Shown: one piece after another, positions 1 to 8,918 of the stretch
How the letters are laid out: every line of letters begins with the position of its first letter
Position numbering within the stretch: the first letter of the stretch is position 1
The notes under the pieces: generated by a model
Told to the model about the DNA's origin: nothing
The model's input: the letters and a program-made list of their open reading frames with translations, nothing else
The model's database searches: none
Translations under genes and position numbers: made by a program
Source: an uncultured Bacteriovoracaceae bacterium
Lineage (GTDB): Bacteria > Bdellovibrionota > Bacteriovoracia > Bacteriovoracales > Bacteriovoracaceae
Assembly: GCA_950054155.1 (NCBI GenBank)
Contig: CATLOT010000021.1
Coordinates: forward strand, 1 to 62,839
Reading direction: 5' to 3'
DNA: 62,839 bases

Positions 1-480
1 ATCTCGAGCGATACAGATGTCTCCCCTCTTCAATTTTTCACCGCTTTTTTTCTTCTCAGGGACTAAGGGATAAATATTTTTCCAACGACTATTACTCTTT
101 TTAAAGAAAGGAAACTCAGCCTTGATATGATAGTGATCTTTTATCGTTTTTACTGTCAGCTCAAAACGTAGGCCAGCGTCTTTTGAGATATTTTGAACTT
201 TCAATTCCTCAATATCTCCTAAGGACTCTTCCTTCACTCCTCCCAAAGAACAGCCTGGCTCCCTATTACTTACCACAAAGAGCTCACCAAGGTGCTTCTT
301 TTTCTTTTGCATAAGAGGGGTTTTATAGAGAAGGCAAAAATTCTTTTCTTTATCATGCCACTCTATAATTTTACGATAACTCCCCGCTGGTCTCTCTAAA
401 ATAGTGCTTCTTCCTGTGTCAATCTCTGGACCAATAGTGAGGACAGGGGCCAAGATAAGGAGTCCTTTCATTAACGCCAT
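1..480 (-). CDS. Hypothetical protein, 3' end cut by window edge
   Basis: Open reading frame that runs off the left edge. It starts at an ATG (480-478) whose A is also the last base of the TGA stop of the upstream gene, a TGATG junction that implies translational coupling. About 160 residues are visible. The N-terminus (MALMKGLLILAPVLT) is hydrophobic and may be a signal peptide. The rest is Lys-rich and alternates short beta-like stretches with charged ones, and two Cys lie near residues 48 and 77. I recognise no domain. Its tight coupling to an FGE-like membrane protein suggests the two work together. Confidence 0.6.
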   Translation of the reverse strand, partial: MALMKGLLILAPVLTIGPEIDTGRSTILERPAGSYRKIIEWHDKEKNFCLLYKTPLMQKKKKHLGELFVVSNREPGCSLGGVKEESLGDIEELKVQNISKDAGLRFELTVKTIKDHYHIKAEFPFFKKSNSRWKNIYPLVPEKKKSGEKLKRGDICIARD

Positions 481-1673
481 CACTTGGAGAACTCCATTCT
501 CATACAGCGAAAGCCAACTTCATAATGATCTTTATCCGCCTCAAAAGGCTTAGTCGTCGCGAAGTTAAAGTCTATACGCCGATGCCCACGACCATTCCAA
601 AAAATACGTTTTCCCGCTTCATGAACGTCATCCTTTAATGAGTAATAAATACTACTGGGATGAATATTGCGTCGGGGGTATTCTTCCCCTCGCACATACT
701 CAGGAAGCCCTCCTAAAAGTTCAGCAACTCCACTCCATCCAAGCCCACCAGGAAAGGAGACGAAGGGATTAAAGTCCAGACATTCCTTTGTTCTTAATTT
801 ATGACAAAATTCTTTTTTAAAGGGTGTTCCATGTTTTACAAGATAGCTTGGTGACTCTTCTTTTCTCATTCCGAAAGGATAGGGCGAAGTATTCCAATCT
901 GGTGCTTGATCTTTTATATCCTCATGTTTTTTTCGGCCATGATGAAAAGTGAGCGCTGCTCTTACGCGGGAACTTAAGATCTGTTTGCCGTGAAAGTGGC
1001 AGTATTCTTCCATCTGCTTAGGCAAGAGAAACCCAGCTGGTTGATAGAGCTCCCCTTCTTTAATGTTATCAACTTTCTTCTTCAATTCTTTTAGCTTCCC
1101 TGCTTTGACGACATCTCTGAGATCGATATTTCTCACGAGGAGCCGATCGATAAAGTAGCGCACACCATTTGTCGCCCAAACTCTTTTAGCCTTATCTTTT
1201 TGAGCATTTCCCCAATAAAGACCTTGAGGTAACTCTACTTCATGACAGTTTCTTTTAAGTTCGAAGTATTTAATTTCTTTGTTAATTTTTAGCGAGATGG
1301 ACTTCCCTGAAGTCATTTTAATCTCGTAGGGATAGTAATCACTTCTCAACTTTACTTTGGCCCTTTGGTTTTCAACCACACAGCGAAAAATCTCCTCACG
1401 ACAAGATTTGAGCTCTTGAGGGATTTGATCATCTTCTAAAAAGAATTCCGGGCAATTTTCCTTAAGAATCGGGCTATCAAGATTAATATCCCCTCTCCAG
1501 AGTCGATCAACTTCATCGAGGGCCAAGCTCCAAACCAGTTGAGGGGTTTCCGTGGCCTTTTTGTCACCGAGTAATTTACTCAACAACCCTGTTTGCCATA
1601 AAGCTAGGGCCACAATGGCCATCCCGAGACTAGCACACAGGAGGAAAACTTGATTAGATCTCTTCATCTTCAT
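480..1673 (-). CDS. Membrane-anchored, FGE-sulfatase-like protein (divergent)
   Basis: 397 residues. An N-terminal membrane anchor (residues about 8-30) follows a Lys/Arg-rich start. The C-terminal half shows the outline of the formylglycine-generating-enzyme (SUMF1-like) fold: an EEYCHFHGKQILSS stretch resembling the YC.W.GKRLPTE motif, a GGLGWSGVAELLGGLPEYV stretch resembling the G..DM.GNVWEW block, and a terminal VGFRCMRMEF resembling the GFR-C ending. The cysteines used for catalysis in true FGE enzymes are not obvious, so it is probably a binding or scaffold version of the fold and not an active FGE. The stop codon overlaps the start of the next gene by one base. It is divergent from prkA across about 100 bp. 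Confidence 0.55.
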   Translation of the reverse strand: MKMKRSNQVFLLCASLGMAIVALALWQTGLLSKLLGDKKATETPQLVWSLALDEVDRLWRGDINLDSPILKENCPEFFLEDDQIPQELKSCREEIFRCVVENQRAKVKLRSDYYPYEIKMTSGKSISLKINKEIKYFELKRNCHEVELPQGLYWGNAQKDKAKRVWATNGVRYFIDRLLVRNIDLRDVVKAGKLKELKKKVDNIKEGELYQPAGFLLPKQMEEYCHFHGKQILSSRVRAALTFHHGRKKHEDIKDQAPDWNTSPYPFGMRKEESPSYLVKHGTPFKKEFCHKLRTKECLDFNPFVSFPGGLGWSGVAELLGGLPEYVRGEEYPRRNIHPSSIYYSLKDDVHEAGKRIFWNGRGHRRIDFNFATTKPFEADKDHYEVGFRCMRMEFSK

Positions 1674-1772
1674 TAGACTACCTTACCTAGACTCGAAGTC
1701 GTAGTAGAAATGTTCTAAAATAGAATTGTCCTTTTCTTTTTGAAAATGGACTTAACGACTAAAGGTGAAAGT

Positions 1773-3962
1773 ATGTTGGACTGGATAGAAAAAGCAAGTG
1801 AAGAAGAAAGAGAGATGTTAGATATTCTCTCCTATCAGGATTATATCAATGAATTTGAAAAACATCCTGATCGTGATTTAAGAACCACCTTTTCTTATCT
1901 TTCCGATATGCTCGACTTCCATGGAAAGAATGAAGATGGCAGCTATGCTCTCTTTGATAAAGACCACAATGAAAGTCCTGCCGTATATGGCCAAAGAAAA
2001 GTTCAAGAGACCTTAGTTCAAGGAATCAATAATTTTAAAGAAGAAGGATTTAACAATAAATTCATTCTTCTTGTTGGCCCTAATGGTTCATCAAAATCAA
2101 GTCTGGTGCGAAAGATAATGAAGGGGCTTGAACTCTATAGTTCCACAGAGCAAGGGGCCCTCTATAGTTTCAGTTGGGTTTTTCCCATTGATAACTTCAT
2201 CAAAGGCTCACTTGGTCTGAGTGGAGACCGAAGTGGAGGTGATCTCACAACTTTCGCTTATCTTGAAGATAAGGATATTTCGGCTATCCTCAACTCTGAA
2301 CTTAAGGACCACCCCATTCTTCTTATTCCTCGTGAACACAGAAGAGAAATCATAAAAGACCTCTACAAAGATCAGCCTGAAAAGTTAGAGGCTATTTCTA
2401 AAACATACCTCTTTAATGGTGACCTCTCAAAGCGCAATAAGATGATTTATGATGCCCTCCTAAAAAACTACAAGGGTCGCCATAGAGATGTCCTCAAGCA
2501 TATTCGCGTGGAGCGTTTTCAAATTAGTAAACGTTATTCCTCAGGTGCCGTTACGATTGAACCTCAACTTCATGTCGATGCTCAGATGCAGCAGATCACT
2601 ATGGACCGTCGACTCGGAAGTCTCCCTCCAAGTCTTCAATCCCTCAACCTCTTCAGTTTAAAGGGTGAAGTGGTTTTAGCGAATAGAGGAATACTCGAAT
2701 ACTCTGATCTCCTCAAGAGACCACTAGACAGTTACAAATACCTCCTCATGACAATGGAAACCAAAAACGTAAATCTTCAAGGAATTCTTACGGAACTGGA
2801 TATCTTCTTCATCGGGACAAGTAACGAAATTCACCTCGCTGCCTTTAAACAGCATCCTGACTTCAATAGCTTTAAAGGGCGTTTCACTTTTATCCGAGTT
2901 CCCTACCTTCTTGACTTTCATCAGGAAGAAAATATTTACGGTGGCCAAGTTGATGGTCTTAAAGAAATGTCTTTCTTTGAGCCCTTTGCCCTAAGAGCTA
3001 TTTGCCTCTTTGCCGTTATGACTCGACTACGCTGTCCTCAAGTAAAAAACTATCAGGACAAGAAACTCGCCAATATCGCGACAAACCTTAATCCATTAGA
3101 GAAAGCTCTCTTCTTAGCTGGTGATGGTGCTCCAGATCGTATTGATTATGAATCAACTCAAATTCTAGAGGCCAATAAACGTGAAGTTGAAGGTGAATTC
3201 GAATACGAAAACCTCTATGAAGGTAAGTTTGGTATTTCACCTCGGGATATCAAAGCCCTGATTTATAAACTGAGCTCTCGAAAAGGCAAAATTACTTTCA
3301 TCGATGTCATCGAAAAGCTTGAAAAACTCATCACGAAGAAGAATGATTACGACTTCCTCAACATGACTCCTCAGGCAGATTATCATCATCCTGCACGCTT
3401 CATTGCACTCATCAAAGAGTACTGCTTTGACTTCTTTGACCGTGAACTTCGAGATAGCCTAGGCATGGTTGATGACCGCTCTTATGAGGATTATATCCGT
3501 CGCTATATCGAAAATATAATTGCCCAAACCAAGGGTGAAAAAGTACGCAACACCATCACTGGAAAGTATGAGGATGTTGACATGTACGTGGTTGAGGAAT
3601 TTGAAAAGAGTATCAATCTAAAAGAAGACGCCGTTAAATTCCGCTCTCAACTTATTAGCCGCCTTGGCGCCTATAGTTTGGATAATCCCGGCAAAAAACT
3701 TGAATATGTTGAAGTCTTCCCTAACCTCTCTGAAAAGCTTCAAGAAAGTTTTCGTGATGAGCAAAAGAAGACCATTCAGATTATTTCACGCAATATTGTT
3801 TTCTATGAAGCAGAGCTCGCCAACAAAGACGATGCGACTCCTCTCTCTAAGGAAAACCGCAAGCTCATTGACAATGTTATCGAAGCCCTGCATACCAAGT
3901 ATGGACACTCTAAAGAAGGTGCCCTCATGGTGATGAAGGCACTTATTAAAGAACGATACTAG
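1773..3962 (+). CDS. prkA: Serine protein kinase PrkA
   Basis: PrkA-family protein: an AAA-type ATPase domain followed by a C-terminal kinase-like domain, implicated in stress and stationary-phase signalling in other bacteria. The P-loop GPNGSSKSS is at about residues 102-110, and stretches such as YGQRKVQETLVQGI and the IFFIGTSNEIHL sensor region match the family. I chose the ATG at 1773 because AAAGGTG lies 5-6 bases upstream. Upstream in-frame starts exist (TTG 1740, ATG 1746) but have no ribosome-binding site. About 729 residues, somewhat longer than the enterobacterial protein of roughly 640. The usual partners (YeaH/YhbH, SpoVR) are not in this window. The next gene starts 3 bases downstream. 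Confidence 0.93.
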   Translation: MLDWIEKASEEEREMLDILSYQDYINEFEKHPDRDLRTTFSYLSDMLDFHGKNEDGSYALFDKDHNESPAVYGQRKVQETLVQGINNFKEEGFNNKFILLVGPNGSSKSSLVRKIMKGLELYSSTEQGALYSFSWVFPIDNFIKGSLGLSGDRSGGDLTTFAYLEDKDISAILNSELKDHPILLIPREHRREIIKDLYKDQPEKLEAISKTYLFNGDLSKRNKMIYDALLKNYKGRHRDVLKHIRVERFQISKRYSSGAVTIEPQLHVDAQMQQITMDRRLGSLPPSLQSLNLFSLKGEVVLANRGILEYSDLLKRPLDSYKYLLMTMETKNVNLQGILTELDIFFIGTSNEIHLAAFKQHPDFNSFKGRFTFIRVPYLLDFHQEENIYGGQVDGLKEMSFFEPFALRAICLFAVMTRLRCPQVKNYQDKKLANIATNLNPLEKALFLAGDGAPDRIDYESTQILEANKREVEGEFEYENLYEGKFGISPRDIKALIYKLSSRKGKITFIDVIEKLEKLITKKNDYDFLNMTPQADYHHPARFIALIKEYCFDFFDRELRDSLGMVDDRSYEDYIRRYIENIIAQTKGEKVRNTITGKYEDVDMYVVEEFEKSINLKEDAVKFRSQLISRLGAYSLDNPGKKLEYVEVFPNLSEKLQESFRDEQKKTIQIISRNIVFYEAELANKDDATPLSKENRKLIDNVIEALHTKYGHSKEGALMVMKALIKERY

Positions 3963-3965
3963 TTA

Positions 3966-5081
3966 GTGAATATACTTTATAAGAAATTTAATCCTGATAA
4001 TTTTGAGGCTCATTACGAAGTGCATGAGCCTCAAGATGGGATGCGCCTTGATCAATTCTTGCAACGCCACTTCCCCTCCTTTTCTCGTGAACAAGTTAAA
4101 GAGAAGATAAAAAACGGCGACGTTCAGATCAAAGGCCGCCCTGGTAAAATGAAGCCCAATACCAAGGTCTACAATAAAGAACAGGTTATTGTGTTTACCT
4201 TTAAGACCATTCATGAAGACGAGTGGTGGAATGGTGAAATGGTTGAACTTGAAAATAATCCTCCCGTTCTCTATGAAGACGAGGGCCTTATGGTTCTTTC
4301 CAAACCCCCTTTCATGAGTACACACCCCACAGGAAAACACCTCTTCTATTGCGCAACTGTTTACTGTGAATCTCTATGTGGCCATGGCACTCACTCCATT
4401 CACCGCCTTGACCGTGAAACAAGTGGTGCTCTCTTAGTGGGTAAAAACCCAAAAGCTGCCAATAAATACACCACGCTCTTTGAACAAGAGCGTGTGCGAA
4501 AGTGTTACTTCTTTATTGGAGTGAAGAATGAAGACTTCAAAGAAGACAATATTTTCATTGCCAACGAACGCCTCGATACAGGTGGCGAAGGGCTTCTTAG
4601 AGTTCTCATTGGTTATCATCCCGAAAATAGTCAGGTAGGAAAGAGGGCTCGCACCTATTTTCATCTTCTCTATGAAGAGACCGTCGGAGAGAAGACTTAT
4701 GTTCTAGGGCTTGCTTTTCCCAAAACAGGTCGGCAACACCAAATTCGAGTTCATGCTATGGCCCATGGTTTTCCACTCTTGGGCGATAAAATCTATTATG
4801 GCTCTTATCCTATGTTTCAAAGCTTTAAAGACCGCTACGCTAAGCCTGAAGACTATGAACTCATGGAACTTCCCCGTCATGCTCTGCATGCCACAGCGAT
4901 TAACATCCCGTGGGAAGGTGGGGCTAAGGACAATACAGAAGAAGAGAGAAAGACTTTCTTTTGCCCCCCTCCTCTTGATATGACCAATTGGATTCGCAAT
5001 AAGCTCTCGCTTGATTATGATCAATTTCTAGAAGACACCCTAAAGGTCGTAGAAGATTATTTCAGCAAGGATTTTAAGTAA
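3966..5081 (+). CDS. RluA-family RNA pseudouridine synthase
   Basis: 371 residues starting at GTG, 3 bases after prkA. An S4 RNA-binding domain (about residues 24-75, MRLDQFLQRHFPSFSREQVK) is followed by the pseudouridine synthase domain. The catalytic motif is HRLDRETSGALL, with the Asp nucleophile, and the later TGRQHQIRVHAMAHGFPLLGD block is characteristic of RluA/RluC/RluD. It would isomerise specific uridines in rRNA or tRNA in the cytoplasm. Which position it modifies cannot be told from sequence alone. The 3' end overlaps the convergent HAD gene by 25 bases. Confidence 0.92.
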   Translation: MNILYKKFNPDNFEAHYEVHEPQDGMRLDQFLQRHFPSFSREQVKEKIKNGDVQIKGRPGKMKPNTKVYNKEQVIVFTFKTIHEDEWWNGEMVELENNPPVLYEDEGLMVLSKPPFMSTHPTGKHLFYCATVYCESLCGHGTHSIHRLDRETSGALLVGKNPKAANKYTTLFEQERVRKCYFFIGVKNEDFKEDNIFIANERLDTGGEGLLRVLIGYHPENSQVGKRARTYFHLLYEETVGEKTYVLGLAFPKTGRQHQIRVHAMAHGFPLLGDKIYYGSYPMFQSFKDRYAKPEDYELMELPRHALHATAINIPWEGGAKDNTEEERKTFFCPPPLDMTNWIRNKLSLDYDQFLEDTLKVVEDYFSKDFK

Positions 5082-5791
5082 TTTAAAACGCCAAGAGGAC
5101 CTTCATTCTCCTCACCAGTTAAGATCACGGCCGGACGGTGCTCAATGACATCTAATACTTTGGCAATATTGGCAACTCCTACACTTTTGGGATGATCACG
5201 AAAAACACTCTGATCATTGAGACTATCGCCAAAGAAGAGAGTTTCCTCTAGTTCTTGTGGTCCATACTCACTGAGAAAAGTATTAATGGCCTTCATCTTA
5301 GAAATTTCACCACACCAAAAATTTAGGTGAACATTGGATGTTGAAAAGTTCACCTCGTTCTCCTTAAGAAAGGCACGTACTTCTTTATCTAGAGAAGGAT
5401 TGTCGTTTAGGTCGCTCAATTCAATCGCTCGGTCAGTATGGCGGCCAAAACTATCAACACTGAGGCGCAGAGGAAATTTCTGGACTAGCTCTTGCGCTAT
5501 TTTTTCTAAACGATCCGCTTCTTCCTCGGGAACGAGCAGGCGATCACTGAGATGGCGTCGCCCCAGTCCATCAACGGTAACTGAAGACAGGGTTCCTCCT
5601 CCTTCTGATATGACATGAGTAAGATCAAAGAAATGTGAAAGGAGAAAGTGCGCCCAAGACTTAGAGCGCCCGGTACAAATAACAAGGGGCACGCCGTGCC
5701 CCTTCAGTAGTTTAAGAATGTCATGAAAGTGAACGGTCAGTTCGTCATTATAAGTAATTGTTCCATCAAAATCAGAAAAGACCAGTTTCAC
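5057..5791 (-). CDS. HAD-superfamily phosphatase (IIB/Cof-like)
   Basis: 244 residues. HAD motif I is SDFDGT near the N-terminus (nucleophile Asp plus acid/base Asp), motif II is CTGRS, and motif IV is FGDSLNDQSVF. A cap of about 100 residues sits between motifs II and III, which is the type IIB arrangement found in Cof, sucrose-phosphate and mannosyl-phosphoglycerate phosphatases. The substrate is likely a small sugar phosphate or similar metabolite, but I cannot name it. It lies 2 bases downstream of an exported barrel gene on the same strand, so the two are probably co-transcribed. Confidence 0.85.
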   Translation of the reverse strand: MKLVFSDFDGTITYNDELTVHFHDILKLLKGHGVPLVICTGRSKSWAHFLLSHFFDLTHVISEGGGTLSSVTVDGLGRRHLSDRLLVPEEEADRLEKIAQELVQKFPLRLSVDSFGRHTDRAIELSDLNDNPSLDKEVRAFLKENEVNFSTSNVHLNFWCGEISKMKAINTFLSEYGPQELEETLFFGDSLNDQSVFRDHPKSVGVANIAKVLDVIEHRPAVILTGEENEGPLGVLNYLKSLLK

Positions 5792-5793
5792 GA

Positions 5794-6408
5794 TTAGTTT
5801 AGCGGATAAGAGACGCCAAGAAAGAGCGCTGTAAAGCTATCTTTCACACCAACGGTCGCTTCAACTGTCCCCATCAGATTTCTATAGCCTTCGATAGGAA
5901 GATTCCCCGTGATACCAAGGTTGGCATTAATCTGCGTCTCATAGGTATTATCATCACCATTAAGGTTCACACCCACAGGAAGAGAGAAGAAAGGAAAGGC
6001 TTCCTCACCCCAAAAACTAAAGCCCTTAGAAACTGTTGGTGCAAAAGAAAAGATATTTCTTCTCACATCAAATTCCTTAGCATTGGTCCAAGTGGTCTTA
6101 AGTGAAATTCTTGGCTGCTTCATATAATCTGGAAAGAGTTCGTAATCAGCCCCAACAAAGACACGGCTATCACGCTCACCAGCACCAATCCCAAGTCCGG
6201 CATCAAGAATCATCTTTTCATTGATTCTCTGGGTAAAACGACCTTGCAGGCCCATCCCACCACCAGTGGAGGTGATCCCTGTAAATTCTGTTGAAACAAG
6301 CCTCTTTTGCGGCGAAAGAGGATAAGAAATGTAACCAGTCCCATACGCCAGGACATCGGCAGGTGCAAAGATTCCAATGATTGCAAGCAATAACGTCAAT
6401 TTACTCAT
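5794..6408 (-). CDS. Exported outer-membrane beta-barrel protein, unknown function
   Basis: 204 residues with a signal peptide (MSKLTLLLAIIGIFAPADVLA, probable cleavage after Ala). The mature part is made of alternating beta strands rich in Gly and aromatic residues (GGGMGLQGRFTQRI, LDAGLGIGAG, VFVGADYELF) and ends with a strand finishing in YPLN, typical of a small outer-membrane barrel of about 8-10 strands. I see no family-specific motif. The next gene downstream, the HAD phosphatase, begins 2 bases after its stop. Confidence 0.6.
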   Translation of the reverse strand: MSKLTLLLAIIGIFAPADVLAYGTGYISYPLSPQKRLVSTEFTGITSTGGGMGLQGRFTQRINEKMILDAGLGIGAGERDSRVFVGADYELFPDYMKQPRISLKTTWTNAKEFDVRRNIFSFAPTVSKGFSFWGEEAFPFFSLPVGVNLNGDDNTYETQINANLGITGNLPIEGYRNLMGTVEATVGVKDSFTALFLGVSYPLN

Positions 6409-6537
6409 ATTTCCATTCCTTGGGGTAAGTTTTGAGTCGTCCCTCTATTCTAATGATGACTAACCCATAAGGTCAAAATAATCGCACCAAATTGGCGCGG
6501 CGTGCAGTAAAATTTTTCAAATAATATCAATACCCTA

Positions 6538-6567
6538 TTGACACCCCACCCCTTCACTCGCTATCTT
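6538..6567 (+). promoter_or_regulatory. Sigma70-type promoter of tRNA-His
   Basis: TTGACA at 6538-6543, an 18-base spacer, then TATCTT at 6562-6567. The tRNA begins 18 bases downstream. The -35 box is a perfect consensus. Confidence 0.8.
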
Positions 6568-6584
6568 ACAGCACTCGAATAAAT

Positions 6585-6661
6585 GGTGGCCGTAGTTCAG
6601 TTGGTAGAGCGCCAGATTGTGATTCTGGTTGTCGCGGGTTCGAGTCCCGTCGGCCACCCCA
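6585..6661 (+). tRNA. tRNA-His (GTG anticodon)
   Basis: The acceptor stem GTGGCCG pairs with CGGCCAC (6651-6657). The extra 5' G (G-1, 6585), diagnostic of tRNA-His, faces C73 (6658), and CCA is encoded (6659-6661). The anticodon stem CCAGA/TCTGG encloses the loop TTGTGAT with anticodon GTG at 6619-6621. The D arm and the TTCGAGT-type T loop are normal. IS-end repeats start only a few bases downstream of the gene. Confidence 0.98.
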
Positions 6662-6669
6662 TTTTAAAA

Positions 6670-6830
6670 GACTCTTATCCCTTCATGGTGGAACACACCG
6701 CACTCAAGCCCTAGGGATCTTCGACTCTTATCCCTTCATGGTGGAACACACCGCACTCAAGCCCTAGCCAAACCCGTTTAGAACCTTCGGATCTTCTCCC
6801 TTAATGGTGGACTGCACCGCACTCAAGCCT
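6670..6830. repeat. Tandem copies of an ISL3-type IS end downstream of tRNA-His
   Basis: A 45-bp sequence beginning GACTCTTATCCCTTCATGG occurs identically at 6670-6714 and 6723-6767, separated by GGATCTTC. A third, diverged copy starts at 6789 (GGATCTTCTCCCTTAATGG) and forms the left end of the intact insertion sequence. The third copy looks like the second with the octamer GACTCTTA deleted. All three continue into a shared CACCGCACTCAAGCC segment, so these are duplicated IS termini and not an unrelated repeat. Confidence 0.85.
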
Positions 6831-8140
6831 TCAAGTACATGCATAAAGAACTTTCAACCGGTAGTTTTTAAACGACTTATATCCGTACGCCCGCTTCTGC
6901 AGCTGCTTACAGACATTGTTGTACCCCTCGGTTCTTGCATTTGTAATACGACTTTCAAAGTAATTCAAGATCTCATCCTTCCAATCCATTAGAGTTCTGC
7001 GAAGACTTTTGAGCTCTTTAAATTGGGAGCAAGCCAAAGTATCCAGCAATAATCCAAGCGACTTCTTCGCCCGTTTTCGTCCCTTACAGCGATACATTTT
7101 ATGAAGGGCTTCCTTGGCCAAGTAGAGTTGCTGAAGTTTGGGATATTGCTTCAACCACTTATGGATCTCACTTCGAGTCCAGTAATCAAGCTTTCTTGAG
7201 TTCATTAAAAGAAGCTTCCTTATTCTCAAGTTTCTTTTATCACCGGTGATCTCTTTTCTTGCACGATTGATATGAGGATTAAGAAGCCTAATCACATGAA
7301 AGTGATCCGCCACAACCTTTGCGTTTGGAAAAAAGTCTTTCGCAAAAGAGCGATAGGATTTTGAGAGATCGCACACTACGTTTCTTACGTTTTTTCTGCC
7401 AGGAATGTAATTGAGTGCAGCCTGAAGTTGACCATTGATTCTACCTGGAATCAGCTCCTTCACTCGCTTGTTATTGTAATCAACAACGATAGTCGCAAAC
7501 TCCATATGACCATGCTGTTTGTTCCTCTGGAAGCTGTGTTCATCGATTCCGATCGTTTTAGGCCATGGGTCATCCTTGCGTTTTCGCCACTCAAGTTCGA
7601 GCTGATCATAGTGTCTTTTATAAATCGTTTTGTTGCCGAGACGAGTGTGTTTTTTAGCCGCCTTCATATTTGCGAAGCGATCACAAACGTAGAGAATATG
7701 TCGCTGCATTCTCTGTGTAATTCGCCCTCGCTTTTTGATGCCATCGATAGATTCAGTGAAGACTTTTTTGCAATGAAGTCCGACGCAACGAAAGCGCTTC
7801 TTCTTGATCTTTAAAATCTTCTTTTTGTTTCCGTGGGGGGCATCGATTACAGTCACGATTCGAGTATCATGGATCGTACTGGTTTCTTCACCACAGTGAG
7901 GACAAAAGGCTATTTTAGTTGTGGTCTCACAATGAAAGACTACCACTTTGTGCCTCGTAATACTGTTCATATCGATGAGTTTTAGTTTCGGTAATAGTAA
8001 GAATTGGGTAAGCTTAGAGTGAGGCATAAGGACTCTCCAGTTAAAATGTTAGTAGGGGTACTAAAATTTTAACCGATTGATTTCTTATGCCTTTTTTATG
8101 TCTTATGATGCAGTGAAAACACCTTCAAGTGTGAAGAGCC
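6789..8140 (-). mobile_element. ISL3-family insertion sequence
   Basis: About 1.35 kb, containing a single intact transposase. Imperfect terminal inverted repeats are visible: the left end reads GGATCTTCTCCCTTAATGG, and the right end (8140-8110, read on the minus strand) reads GGCTCTTCACACTTGAAGG. Both continue into a similar G/T-rich segment ending CAC.GC. The flanking octamers (GAACCTTC on the left, CAATCATT on the right) do not match, so no target duplication remains or the left boundary was rearranged. The extra end copies just to the left support rearrangement. Confidence 0.75.
6831..8027 (-). CDS. ISL3-family transposase
   Basis: 398 residues. An N-terminal zinc-finger region has CPHCGE (about residue 42) and a second Cys pair about 40 residues later. 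A helix-turn-helix region is followed by the DDE catalytic core: GIDEHSF carries the first Asp, CDLSKSYRSFAK and ADHFHVIRLLN surround the second, and NARTEGYNNVCKQLQKRAYG carries the catalytic Glu. The ending FKNYRLKVLYACT is typical of ISL3 transposases. It appears full length and intact, so the element could be active. Confidence 0.93.
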   Translation of the reverse strand: MPHSKLTQFLLLPKLKLIDMNSITRHKVVVFHCETTTKIAFCPHCGEETSTIHDTRIVTVIDAPHGNKKKILKIKKKRFRCVGLHCKKVFTESIDGIKKRGRITQRMQRHILYVCDRFANMKAAKKHTRLGNKTIYKRHYDQLELEWRKRKDDPWPKTIGIDEHSFQRNKQHGHMEFATIVVDYNNKRVKELIPGRINGQLQAALNYIPGRKNVRNVVCDLSKSYRSFAKDFFPNAKVVADHFHVIRLLNPHINRARKEITGDKRNLRIRKLLLMNSRKLDYWTRSEIHKWLKQYPKLQQLYLAKEALHKMYRCKGRKRAKKSLGLLLDTLACSQFKELKSLRRTLMDWKDEILNYFESRITNARTEGYNNVCKQLQKRAYGYKSFKNYRLKVLYACT

Positions 8141-8156
8141 CAATCATTTTACGTAT

Positions 8157-8795
8157 TTTCTGACAAAGGACTCCTGGCCCTAGGAGACAAGGGGAAGGCA
8201 TTCGTGCGTCTAATTTTCAGTCGACGCTTAGCGACAACTATAGAGAAGTCGTTTTCGATAATTCTCTATATTTCTATAGCCATAAGCATTCCGTTGGATG
8301 CCCTTGGCCTTACGGTTAAAACCTTCTGTTCTTCCGTTGGTTAGTCGATTATCAAAGAAGTTAAGAATATACTCTCTCCATTTTTGAAGTGTTCTTCTCA
8401 TTCTTTGTACTTCAGGGATTTTGGATAAGGCCATATCATCTGTGATCATCGTAAATATTCTGGGTCTTCTTGTTTGATAGTGGAAGAACGCTCAAGACAT
8501 TCTGATAGACACTCGATTGAAGCTCTCTTATCGCGACAACACGGTCGACATCTCACAGACCGACTTCTATGACAACGATTTTTGATTTTCCAGACAACGG
8601 ACTCCTAGCCCTAGGAGAACAGGGGAAGGGATTCGTGCGTCCAATTTTAGAATTTCGCTTAGCGGCAACTGTAGAGTAGCCGCTTCCGATAATTATCCAT
8701 ATTTCTAAAGCCGTAAGCATTTCTCTGGATGCCTTTGGCCTTACGATTAAAGCCTTCTGTTCGTCCATTGGTTAGGCGATGATCAAAGAGGTTAA
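8157..8795. repeat. Two diverged copies of a second ISL3 3' end
   Basis: About 210 bp at 8157-8367 recurs at about 8587-8795 in the same orientation with scattered substitutions, roughly 80% identical by eye. Each copy begins with GGACTCCT.GCCCTAGGAG, holds a small palindrome (CTCCTAG..CTAGGAG at 8602-8617 in copy 2), then a TTCGTGCGTC box and the C-terminal coding part of an ISL3 transposase. They derive from a different ISL3 lineage than the intact element to the left. Confidence 0.7.
8228..8491 (-). pseudogene. ISL3 transposase C-terminal remnant (copy 1)
   Basis: The open stretch encodes about 87 residues ending RLTNGRTEGFNRKAKG then NAYGYRNIENYRKRLLYSCR, which aligns with the Glu-containing C-terminus of the neighbouring intact transposase (NARTEGYNNVCKQLQKRAYG). 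Only the last quarter of the gene is present, and a stop lies upstream in frame. It cannot encode an active enzyme. Confidence 0.8.
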
Positions 8796-8796
8796 G
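8659..8796 (-). pseudogene. ISL3 transposase C-terminal remnant (copy 2)
   Basis: The minus strand reads LFDHRLTNGRTEGFNRKAKG then IQRNAYGFRNMDNYRKRLLY, ending SCR at the stop at 8661-8659. It is nearly the same peptide as the remnant about 430 bp to the left. The frame is closed by a TAA directly upstream, so only about 46 codons survive. Confidence 0.75.
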
Positions 8797-8918
8797 TTAT
8801 AAAAGTTAATTATCTTGAGTGAAAGTGATCAATTTAAAAAAAGCTTGATTTGCTACTACCACAAGTCTTTCAAAGAAGAACCTTTTCTCGCCCGTCTTGG
8901 GAATTTAAAGGATTCTTA

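Noticed and set aside
6670-6830. A CRISPR-like array downstream of tRNA-His
   Set aside because: Only two exact copies, with an 8-bp gap, and they match the end of the adjacent insertion sequence. No cas genes are present.
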